Source: Lachnobacterium bovis
Lineage (GTDB): Bacteria > Bacillota > Clostridia > Lachnospirales > Lachnospiraceae
Length of the DNA stretch: 13,912 nucleotides
Assembly: GCF_900111325.1 (NCBI RefSeq)
Contig: NZ_FOGW01000034.1
Coordinates: forward strand, 1-13,912
Direction: 5' to 3'
The number at the start of each line of letters is the position of its first letter. Position 1 is the first letter of the stretch. The notes below the pieces were generated by a model. The model saw only the letters and a list, made by a program, of their open reading frames with translations. It was not told the origin of the DNA and made no database searches. The translations under genes and the position numbers were made by a program. This document shows positions 1 through 5,942 of this stretch, piece after piece.

Positions 1-198
1 AATATGATATTTACAAGTAATAAGAGCCCTGATAAATGGGGTGAATACTTCGGAGAAGATTCTTCTTTACTTTGCGCACTTGATAGAATATTTGACGATG
101 CGATGGTTTTTATGATTAAAGGAAACAGCTATCGTGGAAGCAAATGTGAAACTGTAGCAATAACAGCTGGTGAATTATCACCATTAAATAATAAGTAA
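1..198 (+). CDS. istB: IS21-family helper ATPase (IstB), C-terminal fragment
   Basis: The reading frame is open to the left edge, so only about the last 66 residues are present. IstB is the AAA+ ATPase that works with the IstA transposase in IS21 transposition. The visible part fits the C-terminal end of that family: SNKSPDKWGEYFGED, then LLCALDRIFDDAMVFMIKGNSYR, corresponds to the usual 'SN..W...F.D..L..A..DR..H......G.SYR' pattern that includes the arginine of the ATPase sensor region. The Walker motifs would lie outside the window. It is the only intact-looking plus-strand coding segment and is followed at once by IS terminal repeats, which supports an IS end here. Identity is from remembered family consensus; the assignment is fairly secure, the completeness of the element is unknown. 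Confidence 0.85.
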   Translation, partial: NMIFTSNKSPDKWGEYFGEDSSLLCALDRIFDDAMVFMIKGNSYRGSKCETVAITAGELSPLNNK

Positions 199-290
199 AA
201 CGAAAGGAAAAGGTACATTGGCTATTTTTATATGTCCTAAAATTGGTTAATTCTACCGGTCTAAAAATGGCTAATCTCGCCTGACTCCAA
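199..290 (+). mobile_element. Right end of an IS21-family insertion sequence
   Basis: Directly after the istB stop there are repeated short motifs of the form TTGGYTAAT/ATGGCTAAT: TTGGCTA at 218-224, TTGGTTAAT at 243-251 and ATGGCTAATCTC at 267-278, separated by TCTACCGGTCTAAAA. Such multiple terminal repeats are typical of IS21 ends, where they bind the transposase. The exact last base cannot be fixed without the left end; a boundary near 280-290 is likely because the next bases belong to the hairpin-rich segment that goes with the DUF3847 gene. The insertion probably separated that segment from the gene that once lay to its left. Confidence 0.6.
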
Positions 291-300
291 CACCCCTTTT

Positions 301-398
301 GCCCACGGCTTTTGTGGGCAACGCCGTCTGCAAGCCCCCTCTAAAAGCGCACATACCATCCGAAGGGTGGTATATCTGTGCGCACCCAACAAGTTGGG
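301..398. other. Three clustered hairpins, candidate origin of transfer (oriT)
   Basis: Within 100 bases there are three strong inverted repeats. GCCCAC (301-306) pairs with GTGGGC (314-319) around a 7-base loop. GCGCACA plus TACCATCC (347-361) pairs with GGGTGGTA and TGTGCGC (365-383) around a GAA loop, with one G-T wobble and a 4-base bulge TATC at 373-376. CCCAAC (385-390) pairs with GTTGGG (393-398) around AA. The block sits 10 bases past the stop codon of the DUF3847-type gene, a gene usually found in conjugative and mobilizable elements of Clostridia. It has no coding potential. An oriT beside a missing relaxase gene is the reading I favour; no nic site is proven. Confidence 0.45.
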
Positions 399-408
399 AG
401 AGCCCACG

Positions 409-750
409 TTATCGGCTTTCGTTACTCTCAGATTCATCCGCTTTCACCTCACTTTCGACATGACTAGACAAGACTTGATTAGCTCTGGCTTTAATGCCAG
501 ATATTGTTTTTTGCACTTCTCCGGTTCTAAACGCAACTCTGATAATTTCATCAATTTCTGATTCTTCAAAGCAGTAGCACTCCGAAAAGTATTTGTGAAT
601 GACACCGCCCATCATGTACTTATGATGATTCTCTCGTTTTCTCCTTTCCTCTTTGGCTTTTTTCTCCATAGCCAATCGATTTTTTGCTTGCTACATCTGT
701 TTCTGGGCTTGCTCAATTCCTTTTGTTGTTGTGATTTCTGTGTCAATCAT
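409..750 (-). pseudogene. DUF3847-type mobile-element protein, interrupted by an amber codon
   Basis: A frame starts with ATG at 750-748 behind a good ribosome binding site (AAAGGAG, about 9 bases away) and reads MIDTEITTTKGIEQAQKQM, then TAG at codon 20 (691-693). It continues in the same frame as QAKNRLAMEKKAKEERRKRENHH to the TAA at 409. The rest, with KYMMGGVIHKYFSECYCFEESEIDEII, resembles DUF3847 proteins of clostridial conjugative elements: a charged coiled-coil start, a '(M)GG..HKYF' motif, then a helical end. The in-frame continuation on both sides of the stop indicates one gene of 113 codons plus stop with a nonsense mutation (for example CAG to TAG). Restart at TTG 675 or ATG 669 is possible, but I see no Shine-Dalgarno there. 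Function of the family is unknown. Confidence 0.75.
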
Positions 751-777
751 GTTTCTGTTCTCCTTTTATTTTTTCAT

Positions 778-814
778 AAAAAAAGGCGGGTGTTCCGTTA
801 GAATCACAACCGCC
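778..814 (-). terminator. Rho-independent terminator, second of a tandem pair
   Basis: Read on the minus strand, GGCGGTTGT (814-806) pairs with ACACCCGCC (793-785), 8 of 9 positions matched, with a 12-base loop and then seven T (784-778). It lies in the leader of the DUF3847-type gene, so it may be a back-up terminator for the methyltransferase operon or an attenuator of that leader. Confidence 0.75.
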
Positions 815-818
815 GTAT

Positions 819-854
819 AAAAAAAACACCTTAGACTATTTCTAATCTAAAGTG
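819..854 (-). terminator. Rho-independent terminator of the RHH/methyltransferase-endonuclease operon
   Basis: On the minus strand CACTTTAGA (854-846) pairs with TCTAAGGTG (835-827), 9 pairs including one wobble, loop of 10, followed by eight T (826-819). It begins 22 bases past the stop codon of the 674-residue gene and is its natural terminator. Confidence 0.85.
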
Positions 855-875
855 CTTTGTAGCTAAATATTTTTA

Positions 876-2900
876 TTACTTGTTATTCCAACGACATTCA
901 ATATTAAGCACATTTGTAGGCATTCCAATAAACTGTATATCAAATTTCAAACTTGGTTCAACCTTAGTGCTTGCATTATGAATTCTAAAACTTAACTGCC
1001 ATCCATTATCAAGATACATTTCTACTGTGTTATCGCTATCCTTTTTAAACTTCAATGCAATAAGTTCTGTTGGTAGTTCTACTGTTGGAACTGTGATTGC
1101 CGAAACAATCTTTTCTCCTGGCTGATTTAGTGTTCCATGGAGATTAAATGTGTGAATAAGTGTAAGGCGTTTTTTGTCATGGCTTACAACTTTGTAATAA
1201 TCTTTAACACCTATAAGATATTCAATCATCTTTCGTGGTAATTCGCTATCTTTCTCATATGCTCTGCTTATTTCATCCATAAATGACTGAAGAAGAGGAA
1301 TATATACATTTTCACTCTTATCATCAAGTTCAGACCACTTAACGCCCTCTTCTTTACAAGTCTTTAATCTATCAAAAATTGGCTTAATTTCATTCCAATA
1401 TGTTTCACTACATGGCTGTTCAAACCATTCTTTACCAAAATCTAATTTATGACTAAGTCGACTGTGTTTTGCTGCATTATGGTTATGTTTGATACTCAGA
1501 CCAAATTCCCAATCAAGTGTATCTCTCTTGACAACAATATCCCTTACGTCGCCCTTAATTCCAGCGCCATCCTTCTGGAATTCTAAAAGTAACTCATCTG
1601 TTGCTTCTTCAACCATTTTAGGTTCTAATTCAATAATAGTATCTACGGCCGCTTCAGCAGAAACCATATAGGTTTCTTGTCTTTCATCATCCATAGAATC
1701 CCATGCTCTTTTATTTGCTTCTAAACTTGAATTTTCAACTATACGAGTTTTTCTTGCATCAACAAGAGCTTTATATAGTGTTTGAATCCATGCATATTCA
1801 TACGCTCTTCCTTGGTCATTACTTTTCGTACTCAATTTTTTTCTATTAACCTCCTTCGCATCAATACTATTCTCTGCTGAAATAACTTCATCAGCTTTTC
1901 CTTCAAGATGCTTTTTAATAGCAACCCCTATTTCATAAGCAAGATTTACAGGAACTGCATTTCCTATCATTTTATATGCTGTATTTGTATCATCATAAAT
2001 AAATTTGAAATCATCTGGGAATCCTTGAACCCTAGCAATTTCTCTAATTGTCATACGACGATATAAATGTTCTTGTCCTTCAACAAAACGACAATCATTT
2101 TTTCCATACTTAACCATCTTAGGTGCTTGAGGATGTAATTGACACTGTCTACCTGAAGCTTGAACAGTAAACGCTTGCTCATCCCATCCTTTAACTCTAT
2201 TACGGCTCATAAAAATTGGTGAAAATGCGCCAGTAAAATACTCATTATTATTTATCGCATTTGGATTATGATGATTTTTTTCTCCAGATGGAACTGCAGT
2301 TTCTTGCAAATCCCATATAATATCTCTTAAAGTAATCTTTTTACTATCATCAGTAGTCGAACCCTTTGGGAACTTAAAATCTATTCCTAAATCCTTTCTG
2401 AATCCAATATAAAAGACTCGCTTTCTTTCCTCAGCAACTCCATAATCTTTTGCATTAACTAACGTAAATGAAACCGAATATCCAGCTTCCTCGAATAAAT
2501 CAAGAATATTCTTTACTGCTTCAGAATGTCTATTTGCAAGCATTCCACTAACATTTTCAGCTAAGAAAAACTTAGGTTTAAATTCCTTCAAAATTCTAAT
2601 ATAGTCAAAAAACAGCTGTCCTCTTTCATCCTTTATTCCTTTTAATGCTCCTGCTTCTGACCATGACTGACAAGGTGGACCACCAATAATTCCATCTACC
2701 TCGCCATTCAAAAATTGTGCGATATCTTCTTTATTCACTTTCCTTATATCGCCTTCAATCAAGTGAGTGTTAGGATGATTTGCTTTGAAGGTAGCCCAAA
2801 TACTCTTATCAAATTCATTTGCAACAGGAATATCAAATCCAGCCCTTTCAAATCCAAGATCAAGTCCACCACATCCACTAAACAAACTTACTACATTCAT
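876..2900 (-). CDS. Fused HaeIII-like cytosine-C5 methyltransferase and restriction endonuclease (predicted GGCC)
   Basis: One 674-residue protein holds a complete type II restriction-modification system. Residues 1-330 are a C5-methyltransferase very like M.HaeIII: motif I FSGCGGLDLGFERAG (7-21), motif IV GGPPCQSW with catalytic Cys77, motif VI ENV (115-117), motif VIII ERKRVFYIG (158-166), motif IX RRMTIREIARVQGFP (281-295) and motif X GNAVPVNLAYEIG (313-325). The target-recognition segment FTVQASGRQCQLHPQAP (244-260) matches M.HaeIII as I remember it, so GGCC is the predicted site. After a linker (about 335-358), residues 361-674 resemble the HaeIII endonuclease family: NDQGRAYEYAW (361-371), GDVRDIVV (450-457) and WEFGLSIKHNH (464-474), with Asp, Glu and Lys positions that could be catalytic. 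In HaeIII itself the two activities are separate proteins. ATG 2900 follows the RHH stop by 6 bases; a GGAG lies about 15 bases upstream inside the RHH gene, suggesting coupled translation. Confidence 0.93.
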   Translation of the reverse strand: MNVVSLFSGCGGLDLGFERAGFDIPVANEFDKSIWATFKANHPNTHLIEGDIRKVNKEDIAQFLNGEVDGIIGGPPCQSWSEAGALKGIKDERGQLFFDYIRILKEFKPKFFLAENVSGMLANRHSEAVKNILDLFEEAGYSVSFTLVNAKDYGVAEERKRVFYIGFRKDLGIDFKFPKGSTTDDSKKITLRDIIWDLQETAVPSGEKNHHNPNAINNNEYFTGAFSPIFMSRNRVKGWDEQAFTVQASGRQCQLHPQAPKMVKYGKNDCRFVEGQEHLYRRMTIREIARVQGFPDDFKFIYDDTNTAYKMIGNAVPVNLAYEIGVAIKKHLEGKADEVISAENSIDAKEVNRKKLSTKSNDQGRAYEYAWIQTLYKALVDARKTRIVENSSLEANKRAWDSMDDERQETYMVSAEAAVDTIIELEPKMVEEATDELLLEFQKDGAGIKGDVRDIVVKRDTLDWEFGLSIKHNHNAAKHSRLSHKLDFGKEWFEQPCSETYWNEIKPIFDRLKTCKEEGVKWSELDDKSENVYIPLLQSFMDEISRAYEKDSELPRKMIEYLIGVKDYYKVVSHDKKRLTLIHTFNLHGTLNQPGEKIVSAITVPTVELPTELIALKFKKDSDNTVEMYLDNGWQLSFRIHNASTKVEPSLKFDIQFIGMPTNVLNIECRWNNK

Positions 2901-2906
2901 TCTTTT

Positions 2907-3077
2907 CTAGTTAATCTCCTTCTTTTTGATTATCTCGTCTGCTTCTAGTAATGCAGTTCTACGAACAAATTCGCTATATGAAGCATACGCTTCTAATCTG
3001 GCCGCTTGCTTAAGTTTATTTAATTCTTCTTCGCTCACACGAATACTCATTGAATATGTTTTATTTTCTTTTTCCAT
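2907..3077 (-). CDS. Small ribbon-helix-helix DNA-binding protein, putative controller of the R-M fusion
   Basis: The 56-residue protein has the layout of an RHH (Arc/CopG/MobC-like) domain: strand YSMSIRVS (8-15), helix EEELNKLKQAARLEA, turn, helix SYSEFVRRTALLE. RHH proteins bind DNA as dimers through the strand. ATG 3077 is chosen because GGAGG (3090-3086) stands 8 bases before it; the TTG at 3092 overlaps that site and cannot be the start. The gene is the first of a two-gene operon with the methyltransferase-endonuclease fusion, and its own promoter is overlaid by an inverted repeat (3110-3143), so self-repression and timing control of the restriction system is the likely role (inference). 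An alternative is an antitoxin-like or relaxosome protein left over from the host element. Confidence 0.75.
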   Translation of the reverse strand: MEKENKTYSMSIRVSEEELNKLKQAARLEAYASYSEFVRRTALLEADEIIKKKEIN

Positions 3078-3097
3078 CAGCGTAACCTCCAAAAAAG

Positions 3098-3127
3098 ATT
3101 ATACTATTTTACGTGGAACATTTGCAA
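3098..3127 (-). promoter_or_regulatory. Sigma-A-type promoter of the RHH/R-M operon
   Basis: On the minus strand, TTGCAA (3127-3122) and TATAAT (3103-3098) are spaced by 18 bases. Transcription would begin around 3091-3095, only a few bases before the GGAGG of the RHH gene, giving a very short leader. Confidence 0.75.
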
Positions 3128-3143
3128 TACAAACATCCACGTA
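3110..3143. promoter_or_regulatory. Inverted repeat over the promoter, candidate RHH operator
   Basis: TACGTGGA (3110-3117) and TCCACGTA (3136-3143) are perfect inverted 8-mers, about 26 bases centre to centre, with a further inner CATTTG/CAAA match. One arm lies in the spacer between -35 and -10, the other just upstream of -35, a typical place for a repressor to block polymerase. The right arm ends next to the stop codon of the upstream gene. The binding protein is inferred to be the RHH product. Confidence 0.65.
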
Positions 3144-3416
3144 CTATTTGTTATTTATATAACTAATCATCTCTCTTCTCTTCTGTTTTAATTCCTCAGA
3201 TATTCTTCTCGGCTTACGATAACTAACGTACTGTTTAGGCATGGAATAGGTCTTGTCAATATCTGTTTCACCTATGCACTTATAAACCTCTGGGAAATCA
3301 TTAACTAACGAGTCAAGTTTTCTAATAACGGCTTTATCTCTGGTAAATACAACTGCATCAGATTCAGCAACATTGAAATTGATTATTGTTTCTTGCTCAT
3401 ACTTAGATAACTTCAT
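3144..3416 (-). CDS. Conserved-looking small protein of unknown function (90 aa)
   Basis: The protein begins MKLSKYEQETIINFNVAESDAVVF and ends in a basic, proline- and arginine-containing tail (SYRKPRRISEELKQKRREM). I recall similar short proteins with the 'KLSKYEQET.I.FN..E' start in mobile elements of Clostridia, where they have no proven function. There are no membrane segments or signal peptide. Its ATG overlaps the stop of the upstream gene (ATGA at 3416-3413), so the two are translated together; a GGGGTGAG lies upstream of the start. It ends one base from the RHH operator, so readthrough into the R-M operon is possible. Confidence 0.75.
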   Translation of the reverse strand: MKLSKYEQETIINFNVAESDAVVFTRDKAVIRKLDSLVNDFPEVYKCIGETDIDKTYSMPKQYVSYRKPRRISEELKQKRREMISYINNK

Positions 3417-3814
3417 AGACTTATCTCACCCCGCTTTCTATGCTTGTTCGGCTCGTTAATTATCGTATGTTTTGCTTCTGCAATCTTTTTATTTAGTTGA
3501 TGTTTGAATGAGAGCCTTCCATCTTGTTCAAAACGTTCCTTATCGCTTAAAATAAGCTCATTTCCCTTTACGCTGTAAAAATGCCAATCTGTTATTTTCC
3601 CGTTCTCGTCTGTAAATGTAGCCATGAACCGTCCCTCGCCTTTGTTGGTGATAGTTAGCCAATGCCAATCATCACCTTCTCTGGTGTAAACACGCTTATA
3701 GTCAAACTCATTACCTGTAAAGCGTTCATTGAGCTTATAAGGCTTCGACTTCTCATTTTTGAATTGTCCGTTATAATGCTCTAAAATCAGCTCGAATACT
3801 TGGTCTATATCCAT
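3413..3814 (-). CDS. Hypothetical protein (133 aa)
   Basis: I do not recognise this protein. It is soluble and mixed alpha/beta: an N-terminal acidic helix (MDIDQVFELILEHYN), a middle part rich in aromatics with WHWLTITNKGEGRFMATF and TDWHFYSV that looks like a small beta sheet, and a lysine/arginine-rich end. AAAGGAG six bases before ATG 3814 makes the start firm. It is translationally coupled (4-base overlap) to the 90-residue gene. Its neighbours suggest cargo or housekeeping of the integrated element rather than the restriction system, which has its own promoter. Confidence 0.7.
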   Translation of the reverse strand: MDIDQVFELILEHYNGQFKNEKSKPYKLNERFTGNEFDYKRVYTREGDDWHWLTITNKGEGRFMATFTDENGKITDWHFYSVKGNELILSDKERFEQDGRLSFKHQLNKKIAEAKHTIINEPNKHRKRGEISL

Positions 3815-4141
3815 AAATGCTCCTTTCTGCCCGACTACTCAGATTTGAGCCGTCGAAACACTTGATTTTCCTTTGAAGTTTGATTTTCAAACTTCTAGAA
3901 GTATGATTTACATACCGCCTATCACCACTCCATGAACATATCTCAATAACCTTGAAACCCGCTTATCTTCTGCCCTCTTGGTCTCCGATAGTGATTCTGG
4001 CACGGAACAGAACGGAAGGGATAAGATGAGATAAGATAGAATAATTAATAGGGTATATCTTTATTCTCTTTTTCTTTGCTTCTTTCTTTTTCTCTTCTTT
4101 CTAGGGGAAGAAGGAAGGGAAGGAAAACCACTCCATGTTAA
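3815..4141. other. Gene-free stretch with a palindrome and an 11-bp direct repeat
   Basis: I see no convincing coding frame on either strand. It holds the perfect palindrome at 3875-3895, the direct repeat ACCACTCCATG at 3924-3934 and 4127-4137 (203 bases apart), a run of GATAAGAT-like repeats (4020-4038), and a pyrimidine-rich then purine-rich tract (about 4060-4125). It separates the small-gene operon from the broken recombinase. A promoter for the 133/90-residue operon should lie here, but I cannot place one convincingly. Confidence 0.5.
3875..3895. repeat. Perfect 9-bp palindrome with a 3-base loop
   Basis: GAAGTTTGA (3875-3883), TTT, TCAAACTTC (3887-3895). It lies 60-80 bases upstream of the 133-residue gene's start, so it could be an operator or a leader hairpin. 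No T-tract follows on the minus strand, so it is not a standard terminator. Confidence 0.6.
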
Positions 4142-5228
4142 TTACTGTGATTCCAGAAAATAAAAAAGCACTAATAGATTCTTCTCCACTAGCGCCTTTA
4201 GACTTTCTATCTTCTCGATAGTTACTGTATCAACTTTTAATAAATTGGCTAAAAATCTGCTTTCTCAGAATTAGCAAGAACAACACTGTCTCTCGAATAA
4301 TGTTCCTTGTCGTATTGCTCTGCAGGAATACCAAAGGTATCGGAATTCTGCTTTTTAACGCTTTCATCCTAGCTTTTCTCTTAGGTTCGTATGCCCTTTC
4401 ATATGCTTTCTACTTTTCCTTTCTGTCTAGATACTGTTTATGTCGCTTGTCTTTTATAGCTTCAATACGATTACGCTCTTCTATCTCTTCTGGTGTTAAT
4501 TCCGGTGTCGGCATACAGTAATTACCGATAAAATTGAAATAGATATCTATCTTCTGAGTTGTCTGTTGTGAACCTTTTCTATCTCGCTCATGAACCTCGA
4601 TTCTATCTATGAATTCGCTAACCATAAAAGGTATGATTTCATCAAAGTTATTGTACCTTGCCATAAGATTTACAAAGTTCTTTCCGTTGTGTCTGTTAGC
4701 TTCAATCTCTGCTAAATCTTCCTCGATAACCTCACACTCTGCTTTCAATGAGCTCTGCTCTTTTGAGTACTGAGATATCAAAGTGTCGTATCTGCTCTCT
4801 GGCATCTTCCCCAAAGCATTGTCCTCATAGATTTTACAAATCAGCTTTTCTAAATCATCAATCCTTTTCTTACAGACCTTCAATCTATCTTGCTTTTTCT
4901 TAATCTCTGCATCTCTGTTGTCGGATTCAACTTGTGTTATCTGTTCAACAAAAAGCTCCGAATCATCTTCAATCATAGATTTAAGATACCGGAGTGTATC
5001 TTGCAAAATATCAATTACCGCATCAGCATTGATTCTATGACCAAAAGAGCACTTGCTACCTACGGGAGTTTTGCCATAATTAGCACACACAAAATTAGCT
5101 ATTCGCTTTCCGTTTGATGTTCTGTGACAATACATCAAGCCACCACAATCAAAGCAACGCATTTTCCCATCAAGCGGATGAGCTTCGCCCCATCCGTTAG
5201 GATATCGCTTAATACCTTTATTTGGACG
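4142..5228 (-). pseudogene. Large serine recombinase (TnpX/TndX type), C-terminal half only, decayed
   Basis: The best-preserved part is 4410-5162, but homology runs further in the same frame: RYPNGWGEAHPLDGK (5204-5163) leads into a zinc ribbon, MRCFDCGGLMYCHR to CANYGKTPVGSKCSFGH. Then follow a long coiled coil and a DUF4368-like end (NFVNLMARYNNFDEIIPFMV, then IDIYFNFIGNY). Such enzymes excise and integrate clostridial elements. The catalytic serine domain is missing: the frame meets the IS3 remnant near 5213-5220 and stops at 5231-5229. After DRKEK a TAG (4412-4410) interrupts a charged tail that continues in frame as KAYERAYEPKRKARMKALKS. With two further frame changes (about 4350, and in a T5 run about 4252) a plausible tail reaches a TAA at 4144-4142; this last part is tentative. 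Confidence 0.8.
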
Positions 5229-5897
5229 TTATTAACGACCGGAGAAGAAGCTATAACCATTTCCGAAAAAATTGTTCGAAGAATCATGAAAGAGGAACAT
5301 CTTGTTGCCAAACGACCTAACAAGAAAAAATATAGCTCATATCAGGGCGAAATCACGCCTGCTGCAGAGAACAAAGTTAATCGCAACTTTCATGCAGATG
5401 AACCCAATAAACTATGGCTTACGGATATAACGGAGTTTGCTATACCTGCAGGTAAAGTTTACTTGTCACCAATTGTAGATTGTTTTGACGGAATGCTAGT
5501 GACATGAACCATAGGAACAAGCCCTAATGCGAATCTTGTGAATTCAATGTTAGATAGCGCGATAAAAACATTAGATAAAAATGAGCATCCCATTGTTCAT
5601 TCCGATCGTGGTTGCCACTACTGATGCCCCGGTTGGATTGAACGAATAGATAATGCTAATCTTATTCGTTCAATGTTAAAAAAGGGATGCTCTCCAGATA
5701 ATTCTGCTTGTAAAGGTGTTTTCGGCAGATTAAAAATTGAAATGTTCCATGGTGTAGATTGGAGCAATGTGACCATAAACGAATTTATATCTATTCTTAA
5801 CGAATATCTCATTTGGTACAACGAAGAACGTATCAAATCTACGCTCAATTATATGAGTCCATTAACGTATCGTAAAAGTCTTGGATTGATTGCTTAA
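5214..5897 (+). pseudogene. IS3-family transposase (OrfB), 5'-truncated and inactivated
   Basis: The frame reads FIWTLLTTGEEAITISEK, typical of the start of the IS3 OrfB core, through LWLTDITEF (first catalytic Asp), IVHSDRG (second Asp) and the closing YNEERIKSTLNYMSPLTYR. The N-terminal part and all of OrfA are missing. Two in-frame TGA codons break it: 5505-5507, where a Trp is expected, and 5622-5624, in CHY-stop-CPGW. The expected catalytic Glu in the 'NSACEGFFGRLK' motif is Lys here (SACKGVFGRLK). The element cannot transpose. It faces the recombinase fragment tail-away, so both genes lost their 5' parts at the same join. Confidence 0.9.
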
Positions 5898-5925
5898 GCA
5901 GTCCAGGATTTTGTCAGCATCCCCA
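5214..5925 (+). mobile_element. IS3-family insertion sequence remnant (right part)
   Basis: After the transposase stop, the run TCCAGGATTTTGTCAGCA and then CCCCA (ending 5925) looks like the right terminal inverted repeat; read from outside it starts TGGGG. No matching left repeat is found in the window, so only the right part remains. It ends 17 bases from the last codon of the giant nuclease gene. Confidence 0.65.
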
Positions 5926-5942
5926 ATAGACCAGAAGTTATT

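Noticed and set aside
3078..3092. TTG start that would add five residues to the RHH protein
   Set aside because: The TTG overlaps the GGAGG used by ATG 3077, so it cannot be the translation start.
876..3162. Plus-strand frames at 1489-1671, 2715-2948 and 2926-3162
   Set aside because: All are antisense to the fusion or RHH genes, and none has a supporting ribosome binding site or recognisable protein.
4020..4125. Short GATAAGAT-like repeats and purine tract as a CRISPR or other array
   Set aside because: The units are too short and irregular, with no spacers of constant length.
4300..4521. Plus-strand open frame of 73 residues with hydrophobic start
   Set aside because: It is antisense to the recombinase fragment and its tail, and has no convincing ribosome binding site; hydrophobicity comes from reading a lysine-rich gene backwards.
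5124..5213. Apparent N-terminal part of the transposase frame
   Set aside because: These bases are the antisense of the recombinase zinc-ribbon region; transposase similarity begins only at about 5214.
5498..5630. Two separate small genes instead of one broken transposase
   Set aside because: The pieces before and after both TGA codons are in one frame and follow the IS3 OrfB order without gaps.
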